Shown here: piece by piece, positions 55,705-64,000 of the stretch | Numbering within the stretch: the stretch's first letter is position 1 | Layout: every line of letters begins with the position of its first letter | Origin: Fragum whitleyi | Taxonomy: Eukaryota; Mollusca; Bivalvia; Cardiida; Cardiidae | Reading direction: 5' to 3' | DNA: 64,000 bases | Assembly: GCA_948146395.1 (NCBI GenBank) | Contig: OX411559.1 | Span: forward strand, 35,482,215-35,546,214 | Program-made: the position numbers and the translations under genes | Notes under the pieces: generated by a model | Seen by the model: the letters and a program-made list of their open reading frames with translations, nothing else | What the model was told of the DNA's origin: nothing | Database searches by the model: none

Positions 55705-56071
55705 CTAAAACAAAATTTTAAAAAAGTCTGATTTCATTTGAGGTTAGCCAGATTTGATATTTTAACATGACAAATTGTCACAAGATACAACTGTTGCAGT
55801 GCTGGATGCCCTGGTATTAAAAGCAAGAAAGGGAAATAACTAAAACATTATGAAAGGTAGAGTTACTTTTATTGCAAATGCTTTCCTTAACCATGAGAGA
55901 AACATAACTGCCTAGGATCATCCCATAATAAGTCCTTTCTTTCAAGGGGTGTTTTCAGGAAGGTAGAATGACCATACAAGATTAAATAAGGTGGCAAATT
56001 GTCACAAGATTAGCCTGTTACATTACTGGATGTCCAAGTTTGAAAAACATCAAAGGGAAACATCTAAAAAC
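55705..56071. repeat. Tandem-type dispersed repeat
   Basis: Two diverged units share GTCACAAGAT..AC..CTGTT and a 'GGATGCC' stretch followed by AAAGGGAAAT. The same phrase recurs near 56285. Non-coding. Confidence 0.5.
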
Positions 56072-56278
56072 TTAACCCTTGTCATGCTGAATAAAAAAAA
56101 TCTTGGCAAAATTATTACAAGATCAAAGCGCTTAAAGCACTGGATGCACTGTATCTGAGTCAGTATTCATCTTCAAAATTAAAATTTTAAGCTTTTCTGT
56201 TTGAAAAATGAAATCAGGTGGTATAGACAAAGATCAGACTGCACATATGTACAGGCTGTTTCCAGCATGAACAAGGTG
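56072..56278. mobile_element. TTAA MITE, right end decayed
   Basis: TTAACCCTTGTCATGCTGAA at the left. The right end CCAGCATGAACAAGG is a decayed inverse. Interior AGATCAGACTGCACATATGT is shared with 58640-58878. Confidence 0.68.
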
Positions 56279-56965
56279 CCAAACTGTCACAAGATACGCC
56301 TGTTACAAAGCTTGATGTAACCTTGGGTTAAGAGTAGAATTGAAGTGATTTTGAATGAATATCTTTTAGAAAACTTTTGTGTAGACAGAAGATGAGTAAT
56401 TGTAGCAGGAGTATATTATTTTAACTATTTACAAAGTTCATACACTATCAGAGATAAGCTCTGGACAAGATCCAAGAATGAAAAAATGAAAGGGCAATAA
56501 CTCATAAACTAACTAGTTAGAGTTATGGTTATTTTGTACTGCACTTTCCCTTGATGAGATCCATCTAACCATGAAGGTAATGATCATAGCTCAAATATGT
56601 GTTCCGGATAAGATTCATGTATGAAAAACTACAAAACTCACACAAAAAGCAAGGTAGAGTTATGGTTCTCTTGCACTGTACTTCCCCTTGATGAGAACTT
56701 TCTACCCATGAAGTTTCGTGATCATAGCTCCTATACTTTAAGAGATATGCTCATGACAAGATCCAAGTATGAAGAAAATAACAAAGGACAATAACTCAAA
56801 CAATTAGTCAGGTAGAGTGCCAGGTGCTTTTCCTTGCTTTAATTAATTAATTTATGTTCAATTAAGAGATGGAGAGATGGAGGGAGTTTTCTTTTTATTA
56901 ATTGAGGTATGTCACTAGAATCCTTATCACTGTATGCAAATGCGGAGCATATTTGTATATAATTT
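56279..56965. repeat. Tandem repeat with TTCGTGATCATAGCTC phrase
   Basis: Units of about 160 bp (GGTAGAGTTATGGTTCTCTT, 'CCCTTGATGAGA', 'GACAAGATCCAAG', 'AAAGGGCAATAACTCA') occur two to three times between about 56430 and 56830. Non-coding, and a repeat type familiar from bivalve genomes. Confidence 0.6.
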
Positions 56966-57490
56966 TTTTTTTTTTTTTTTTTTTTTTTTAAGTTTCATAC
57001 CTCCATAATTAAAAAATCTCTTCGTCTCCTATCATTACATATACAACAACTATGTAATACATTTCCTTAAAGATAAATATATTTTTAGGACTTTTGGGTG
57101 TGCAGCCTTACATACTTAAAATTGATATCATTGATATATAAAAAATTTTTTAGCCAATCAAAATGCATGGATCTTGATAAGCATAATTGAACATAAATTA
57201 TTAGCTGATCAAGAGTGTAAATGAGTGTAAAAATTATATTTGAAGAATAATTTTATAACTTTGGCTGGTAGGAAGTGATACAGACTTCTACCATTTCTGT
57301 TTGTAAAGAGTACAGTATTGAATTTTTTTCTTGTATGTGAAGAAATTTAGACTATTTACATAATCATAGTATATGCAGTTTAACCTATCAGGATATAAGC
57401 TGACAATTACCTTTTCCTTGCTAATCTGATGATGATATGCTATATGTAAGATAGTATAATAATTCTAGATAAAAAAAAATAAATACAGAA
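56966..57490. other. Poly-T tract and AT-rich sequence
   Basis: A run of about 30 T near 56962-56990 and AT-rich sequence after it. No gene is seen. Confidence 0.6.
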
Positions 57491-58440
57491 AATAAACAAG
57501 AGGACCATGATGGTCATAAATTGCTCACCTTTGTTTCTTTTTCTAAATAAATTATCAAATTTTCCATCAAAACTCATAATTGTTCTTTAATGATTTGTGG
57601 CCTCTAGAGTGTAAATAACAAAATTGTCACTAATGCCCCTTTTCCTGTGATATCATGCGAATCCTTCCAATTTTCAATAGGGTTCACCCCTATGACCTGA
57701 CAAATATTCTGACCCGGTTTCACAAAGATTAGACAATATTGTGGCCTCTAAAGGGAAAATTGTCATTTAGGACCAATTTCCCCTGATATCATTTGAATCT
57801 TTCCTCTTTTTAGTAGGGTTCATCCTGGTGACCCAGCCAATATTCTGAGCAAGTTTCATGAAAATTGGACCAAATTAGTGACCTTCAGAGAATAAATAAG
57901 AAAACAGTCATTATGGCCCCTTGTCCCATTTTTTCAAAACGATCCATCCCATTTACAATAAGGTTCATCATTGTGACCTGACAAACATTCTGACCAAGTT
58001 TCATGGAGATTGGATCATATTTAAGGCCTCTAAAGTGTAAACAAGAAAGTTGGCATTAAGGCCCCTTTTCCCATGATATGGCACTGATCCTTCCCGTTTT
58101 CAATAGGGTTCATCCTTGTGACCTGACAACCATTCTGACCAAGTTTCATGAAGATTGGACTATATCTTTGTCCTAGAGTGTAAACAAAGGAACTTGTGAT
58201 TAAGGCCCCTTTTCCCATGATATGGCACCAATCCTTCCCATTTTCAATTGGGTTCATCCTTGTGACCCGACAACTAGTCTGACCAAGTTTCATGATGATT
58301 CGTCCATATTTGTAGCCTCTCAAGTTTAAACACTGAAATTTTCAATGTCTGATGACAAATGACACATGACAGACATTGACCAGTGTTGATACTTTTCGCA
58401 CTTGACAGATGGCCTAATTTTGCATAACAGGTCACATTCA
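57491..58440 (-). mobile_element. HINE/pearl-like element, 5' part decayed
   Basis: In minus orientation the 3' end is at the left: AACAAGAGGACCATGATGGT, an intact hairpin, then GCTCACC. Core units of about 145 bp with TTCATCCTTGTGACCTGACA and 'CTGACCAAGTTTCATG' repeat five to six times to about 58320. The right end shows only a short ACAAATGACACATGACAGAC tract. A fragment of the GTGAC MITE interior follows (58380-58440). Confidence 0.72.
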
Positions 58441-58639
58441 TATCATGCTTGATCTCAATTTTGAATACCAAGCTCCTGTTAACATGTTGGATTTGGCCCA
58501 TTCACATTATCTCTTTAAATCCTCCATGATTTTTTTTTTGAAGTTTGAATATTTTCTTATTTTTTTTTTCCAAAGACCTCATATCATTTTAATTTATCTA
58601 TCTTATTTTTTTTAGGGGGAGGGGGGGATATAACGTTAA

Positions 58640-58878
58640 CCCTTGTCATGCTGAATAAATTTTGGCTAAAAAATTGCATCAAAATCAAAGGGCAAAAAGC
58701 ACTGAAAGTACCAACTGTAGGTCAATTTTTATTTGAAAAACTGAATATATTGGCAATTCTGGTTTGAAAGTGAGAAACAGGTGGTGAAGACTAACACCAG
58801 ACTGCACATATGTGCAGGCTGGTATTTGTCTATATCTCCTGCCAAAGCAGGAATATTCTGGGTTCAGCATGACAAGGG
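58640..58878. mobile_element. piggyBac-type MITE
   Basis: CCCTTGTCATGCTGAA and TTCAGCATGACAAGGG are exact 16-bp inverses, flanked by TTAA on both sides (58636-58639, 58879-58882). TTAA duplications with CCC termini are diagnostic of piggyBac-like elements. An inner palindrome GACTGCACATATGTGCAGGC lies at about 58800. Length 239 bp, no coding. Confidence 0.9.
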
Positions 58879-58882
58879 TTAA

Positions 58883-59697
58883 GAGATAGCCTTACAGAAA
58901 TACAAGTTTTGCAGCAAATTTGTCACAAACTTATCTGTTTGCAAGAACAGTTTGCAGTGAAGCATTGCCCTGTTCATGTATACCAAACTATATCAAATTA
59001 TTACACTATCTTGAAAAATGGTCCTATGTTGTAGAACATAGATTTGTACATGATCAAATCTTTAAAAATCTTCTTAAAGCACTGTTGTTTGGGATCCAGT
59101 ATATGTCATAGATAAATTGAAAACAGTCTTTACAACTTGGAACTCATACTCACATGAGAACCAACTACAAAGTATTACCTTTGCGGATGGCATACTTGAC
59201 ACAATTACATGGACAAAGGACAAATTATCTCAAAAGCTGCACATAAGCTTACTGTGCATAGGTGAAATAAGAAACCACAAACACAGTGTAAATTTGTAAC
59301 ATTGATATATATCTATTTTAATCCTAACACATGAATAAACAATACAAGTAAGTTAGTTATTTGATAAAATATTGTGATCCTGCAAATAGAACTTTGAGGG
59401 TCATTGAAAGGTAATAGAACTTACTGAATAACTTCTACAATACTTGACCAGTTATCATAAAATTGGCATGTAGTAAATTCTATTCACTTACACTGCCTAA
59501 TTAGCTTGGCCATTTAAGAAAAAAAAATCATGTCTATATCATCTCTGTTGTTGTCCTGCTCATGTAAAAATTTGCTGATATCTCGGGTAAATGGTATTAA
59601 TGTGAAATTTATATTAATCTTAAACTGAATTCAAATAAGTTTATTGAAAAAAAAGCAACAATAAAACTAAAAAACCACCACAAAAATTATAATAGCT
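58883..59697. other. No recognisable gene; presumed 3' flank or UTR side of the host gene
   Basis: Short open frames at 58920-59111 and 59117-59299 lack motifs and splice context. A possible minus-strand polyadenylation signal (AATAAA, seen as TTTATT at 59640-59645) lies about 300 bp beyond the host gene stop codon. Confidence 0.4.
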
Positions 59698-59701
59698 TTA
59701 A

Positions 59702-59867
59702 TCCTTATCTCTGCAAATTAAGACTATGTTTCTCAGCAAAATTTAAGTAGAAGGCAGGCAGTGAAGGCTCAGGACAGGCTGCACAAATGTGAAGCCTATG
59801 CTAGGTCTATACTGCCTACAAAAGCTTTGTGTACAGCAGGTATATGTTGTGAACAGAACAAAAGTGG
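59702..59867. mobile_element. Diverged TTAA MITE
   Basis: Flanked by TTAA at 59698-59701 and 59868-59871. Interior GGACAGGCTGCACAAATGTG resembles the other two TTAA MITEs. Inverted ends are largely decayed. It would lie in the 3' UTR or flank of the host gene candidate. Confidence 0.5.
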
Positions 59868-59941
59868 TTAATATAAAATTTGTACTGAAATACTCAAATG
59901 TATTGATCTGTCATTAATGATCACACATTATGCTAGCTTCA

Positions 59942-60013
59942 TCAATTCTTTAAATAAAATTCTGTTTTCATTCTGTTTCCATCGTCAATTTTCGTCAAAA
60001 TCCATATGAGAAT
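59942..60013 (-). CDS. Unidentified host gene, candidate terminal exon
   Basis: The acceptor CATTATTTTTCAG precedes the exon on the minus strand. Entered in phase 0 from the previous exon, the frame reads ILIWILTKIDDGNRMKTEFY, LKN, then TGA. Another frame also has a short open run (SHMDFDEN and stop), but it would not match the phase. No donor lies before the stop. This is the weakest of the three exons because it is short. Confidence 0.45.
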   Translation of the reverse strand: MLIWILTKIDDGNRMKTEFYLKN

Positions 60014-60778
60014 CTGAAAAATAATGAAAACAACTTAATCAGTGATACATAAATTTTCAATTTAGTTAAAAAACAAATATATATAAAGACTTATTCTACT
60101 CCAGTAATACTCAAAGAAACTTTTGATGGAAATAATTTCTCTGAGTATGGGAACGAAATAGCAAATTTATTTAAATATTCCATTGTGTTCCATTCTAAAA
60201 GGAATATCGTAATGTTGGTTATATCCCATTACTATTACTCTTCATGCTTTAAGTTACGTTAACATATACAAATTATAAATTATAAAAAGGTTATTCAATT
60301 TTCCTAAAATTGGGTTATATTTACTTTTCTTTGCTGAGAAAAATACAAAGTCATTAGATATGTTGAATGAACTTGAATAAAAAAATAAACTTTAAAATTC
60401 AGGAAGCCGCTACCCAAGACGTCATTTATTCACCAAGTAGGGTTGCGTTTTGTTTGTTTCACTATGTGAAAATGTGAGCTTATTAAGAGAATCCAAGCAC
60501 ATTGAGTTAAAATTGAATTGCTTGTCTTGATTTTACTATATATTAATGTGACATTTTAAAAAAAAATCAGTGTAAAAATAGATGCAGTCATATGTTTTTG
60601 TACTGTGGTAATTCAAGCCAACATTACGATGTTTCAGGGAGGACTGACATAAAGGGATCTTTTGAAATTTGCCTTATTTTCCTCACACATTCCAAAGGTG
60701 TTGATACATTAAAATTGGTCAATGTTTCACTGATACACTATGATAAGATTTGCAACCTGTCATAATTATTGAACTTTC

Positions 60779-61017
60779 CAGTACCTTCTTGACACTTATA
60801 AACATATTGTTAAAGATAAGTGTGAGGAATTGTTTCAAAATTTGGAAATAACTTTTCTTTCTTTTTCTTCTCATTTGAGGCAAAAACTCAAAATTAGTCT
60901 TAGAATACGAAAATTGTTTTCGGATATTCACAGGAAAAATGATAATTCGAATATTCTCCCCCATCCTTACTTAGAAGGTTTAATTTCTAAATACAAAAAG
61001 TTCGCAGAATCTGTATG
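60779..61017 (+). CDS. Open segment of uncertain status inside the host gene intron
   Basis: After an acceptor-like AACTTTCCAG the frame stays open from 60782 for 78 codons: YLLDTYKHIVKDKCEELFQN, later SHLRQKLKISLRIRKLFSDI and PHPYLEGLISKYKKFAESV, then a stop. Charge and residue mix look protein-like. It has no ATG, no recognised family and lies antisense within an intron, so it could be a pseudogene piece or chance. Confidence 0.2.
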
Positions 61018-61185
61018 AGCACATTACCATTATACCATAGCCAAAATTGTCTGGACACCAAAAAGCAGTTCATGTTCTCAACCATTCATGGTATCTCAGG
61101 ATAATCTTTAAATAATATTTCAACTGATACTTCGGACAATAACATAATTACACTTGTTGAAAAGGAGTTTCGGAAAATAACTTAC

Positions 61186-61269
61186 CTCAGGAAATATAAC
61201 AAGATGAAGTAGGTCCTTGTCAAATTTTGTTGGTAACTCAGTTGTAAGAAATAATAAAATCTTCAGGCC
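61186..61269 (-). CDS. Unidentified host gene, internal exon
   Basis: 84 nt between acceptor TTTTTACTTCAG and donor GTAAGTTATT. Only one frame is open; the other two have early stops. It reads GLKILLFLTTELPTKFDKDL and LHLVIFPE. Phase 0 at both ends agrees with the neighbouring exons. Leucine-rich and helical in character. I do not recognise the family. Confidence 0.7.
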
Positions 61270-62189
61270 CTGAAGTAAAAATTTGAATTAACATTACTTT
61301 TGACATACAATGAGATAAAAATTGACAACATACTTTAATTATAATTAAAGTACTTAGTTACTGCAAAAAGCAAACCCTCTTTCATTTACAGGATTATATG
61401 ATATAATTGCTTGCCCTGCGATTCCTCAGAGGCAAAAGTGTGTAAAATAAAGACCTCTGGCCAAGATCTCGGCCCGAGGTTATAAAACTTATTTCCTACT
61501 CAACTGAGAATTTTCTCTAATTTTGAATTTAAATAAATGTATTAACATTCAAGATAAAATTAATAAGTTGTCATTAATAACAAGTTATTGATGTTCATAC
61601 ATTTATATTAGAATTTCAACAAAAAAAACAAAACGTTTTGATCTCAATTTGAAATTTGAGAACATTTTTAGATGAGAATGAGAAAACTTTTATTACCTTT
61701 GGCCCTGATGTGGGAATACCAATTAGTTGCACATAAAAGTGATACAAATACAGGTTTTAACAGCTCTTAGAGAACAAATTTATATTATTATCATTTTATT
61801 TTGCTTTTTTCATAAAGATTGATGCCTTCTGCTTGGCAAAAAAAAGATGGGTTTATATTTCATTGAGACAATTTTGAGAATGTACGTAGCTTGTAAGCTT
61901 GAGAACAAATGAAAGTCACAAACAAAAACTGTATGGACATTAACTGTTTTAATTTAGGCTTTGTGCTATTTAATAGTTATTGACTTCATGGATTGATAAG
62001 ACTGATCAGAGGCCTAAGAGGGCATGTATCTACTGGCTTTAACATCTCTAGCCTATCATTACACAAAGCTTACTTTGGCTTAAAACAACACTTTGAAATC
62101 TCTTTAGAACCATTTTATAATGATTTACTGGGTCTTGCCCACTTAGCACCAAAATGCTCATTTACAATTAACCTGCATATCCTTTAAAA
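61270..62189. other. Intron of the host gene candidate (first part)
   Basis: AT-rich, no conserved motif. The open frame on the plus strand at 61993-62187 has no motif and is not called. Confidence 0.5.
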
Positions 62190-62975
62190 TTTCTTTTAAC
62201 AATTTGAGAAGAGGGTTAGCCAAGGATTATTGCTACCAAGTTTTGTTAATATCCGCCCATTGCCTTGGGAGTAGAAGATTTTTTAAGACTTTATAGTGAA
62301 AATTAGCCCCACCCTACCATGCCCATATTTGGGGGCTAATCATTTTTTTTTAACAATTTAAATAAAGGGTCACACAAGAATCATTTATGCAAAGTCTCAT
62401 TGTAATCAGCCCAATTGTTTCGGGTTAGAATTTTTTTTAAAGATTTTCAATTGAAGAAAATGCCCATATTTGGGGTTTATTCATAATTTCTTTAACAATT
62501 TAAGAAGAGGGTTACCTATGGATCATTCCTACCAAATTTCGTACAAATCCACCCATTGGTTTAGGAGGGGAAGACTTTATAGTGAAAATTAGCCCCGCCC
62601 TGCCACGCCCATTTTTTGGGGGCCAATCAATTTTTTTTTAAACAATTTTATTAATCACCCAAGGAACATGCAAAGTTTCATTGAAATCGGCCCAAGTTTG
62701 GGAGGAGAATTTTTTTTAAAGATTTTCAATTGAAAAATGCCACACCCTGCCATGCCCATATTTAGGGTTTAATCAAATTTGTTTTAACAATTAAAGAAGA
62801 GGGTCACGCAAGGATCATCCCACCAAGTGTTGTAAAAATCTACCTATTGGTTAAGGAGGAATAGGTGTTTAAAGAAAAATTTATGCACACAGGGACGGAA
62901 GGACTGCCTGATGCACACACAACAGACACAACACGATGACAAAAGCTCCCTGGCCTTTGTCCAGTAGAGATAAAA
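62190..62975 (-). mobile_element. HINE/pearl-like element (GCTCCACTGG family), minus orientation
   Basis: The right end AGCTCCCTGGCCTTTGTCCA and 'GATGACA', preceded by ACAGACACAACACG and GGGACGGAAGGACTG, is the inverted 5' terminus of the family seen at 1979. Core units with GCCCCACCCTACCATGCCCA and AAGAGGGTTA repeat about four times. The 3' hairpin side is not found. It lies inside an intron of the host gene candidate. Confidence 0.7.
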
Positions 62976-63186
62976 ACCTATTCTTATCAAACATCAAACA
63001 TATATGGATCTGCTTTGTTTGATATACAGTGATGATGGTTTTATAAACATACCTTCATGCTTACAAATTCATGTCCTATACTTTAATTACCAAATGAGTA
63101 AGCAACTATACACTTCTTTTGATCTTAATATGTGTTTGAGACTGTAATATTTATCTTTATTGAAATATAAGTAAAACAATACTTAC

Positions 63187-63309
63187 TACTTCTTCAGATG
63201 GAGCACCAAGACAACTGTGAGCAAGGAGCTCTGGCCGACTTTTTTTGTGACTAAACTTGTTGAGCCTCCATGATGTTATTGATTTTCCAGCAATGGCGTC
63301 AGCTTGTCT
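63187..63309 (-). CDS. Unidentified host gene, internal exon
   Basis: 123 nt between acceptor ATTTTTATACAG and donor GTAAGTATTG. Only one frame is open; it reads RQADAIAGKSITSWRLNKFS, then HKKSRPELLAHSCLGAPSEE and V. Phase 0 at both ends, so it joins the next exon (61269 down) in frame. Earlier exons must lie beyond the right edge of the window. The family is not recognised. Confidence 0.72.
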
Positions 63310-63439
63310 CTGTATAAAAATACAATGCAGTGTAAAAATCGAGATTTCATATTATTTTCTGTGCAAGTTTTAGTTAAAGTAATGATAATGGAATCCTCAG
63401 GCTAAAAAATTGACTTAATTATATTTTTCCGAGAAATCA

Positions 63440-64000
63440 GAAAAATTATGAGCTTGTCACAGGATGTGACTTTATTCCCACCAAAGGGCTTTCAGTGATA
63501 TGAGATACTTGTTGATCATGGAAACTTTAAGAGACTTTGTTTCTTCGGATAAAGAAAGCTAAGAAGGAAAATAATGTCTCAAGCAGGAGAAATTGACACT
63601 TCAAAATAATTTTCTTGTATAATTTAAAGCTTGTCAAAGTTTCATTTCTATTGAATGAAAACTAATGGAGTTGGCAAAACAAACTAACTAGTATATGTGT
63701 AACAAAAAGGGAAAAAATCTTTAAGTGGAAAGGGAGGTAATTCTTGTACTAGGACGAGATAAGAGTCCAAATTGTGTCTTGCAAAAATTTAACTCATAAT
63801 CAATATTTGTATGAAGTTTCACTACTATTGAATGAAAACTGCACCACTGCGCCACAAAATAAATAGTATATAAGCACAAAGAGGGCAATTAATGTATGAA
63901 TGAAAGGGCAGACAACACTTGAACCACAGAAGTGCAAAGCTGAGTCATGCAAATCTTTGACATGTGATCAATGTTAACATGAATTGTCAATACTATTACA
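63440..64000. repeat. Tandem-type repeat in the intron upstream of the host gene exons
   Basis: Two diverged units share AAGTTTCA..CTATTGAATGAAAACT, 'AAATAGTATATAAG'-like and GAGATAAGAGTCCAAATTGT phrases about 190 bp apart. Non-coding. Confidence 0.5.

Overview
The window is eukaryotic, AT-rich and almost free of host coding sequence. Its repeats point to a bivalve mollusc: rolling-circle (Helentron/HINE, 'pearl'-like) elements with hairpin 3' ends, GTCC-rich 5' ends and tandem cores of about 145 or 165 bp; tRNA-derived SINEs; TTAA-flanked MITEs; and TA-flanked MITEs. The organism is inferred from repeat content only. No marker gene confirms it.

Layout. Positions 1-42,000 are mostly two directly repeated, diverged blocks. 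Block A covers about 3,716-19,460 and block B about 25,618-41,905. A further matching pair, 1-840 and 20,221-21,085, lies in front of each, so the unit is roughly 20-22 kb. Shared content, in order, is: non-LTR reverse transcriptase and Gypsy integrase remnants (minus strand), a GTGAC...GTCAC MITE, a ~32-bp minisatellite split by a Tigger/pogo-like remnant, a second GTGAC MITE, and a small spliced gene on the minus strand. Many insertions are in only one block, so the other block shows the empty site. A has a 1.53-kb TIR insertion, a MULE, a HINE, a SINE and a MITE. B has a HINE, a mariner-type MITE, a SINE and an expanded minisatellite.

The small gene is the best candidate for something new. 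In both blocks a 64-nt exon encodes a start codon plus signal peptide and ends at a strong donor. It is followed by a short exon with cysteines and an 84-nt exon that differs at only one, synonymous, base between blocks. In A the frames join into a predicted secreted peptide of about 50 residues with six cysteines after the signal peptide. In B the middle exon is frameshifted. An inverted-repeat MITE ends less than 30 bp upstream of both start codons.

Positions 43,837-52,532 hold a nearly complete 6.0-kb non-LTR retrotransposon on the minus strand: ORF1 with zinc knuckles, then endonuclease, reverse transcriptase, RNase H and a terminal CCHC. It has 14-bp target duplications and is inflated to 8.7 kb by two HINE insertions. 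It sits inside an inverted third copy of the Gypsy fragment. Frameshifts, a premature stop and a YVDE active site show it is dead.

Positions 53,000-64,000 are less scrambled. They hold a SINE split by a 1,009-bp hAT-type element with an exact 8-bp target duplication, several TTAA MITEs, two HINE-type arrays, and three minus-strand exons (63,309 to 59,942) with matching phases that look like the 3' end of an unidentified host gene.
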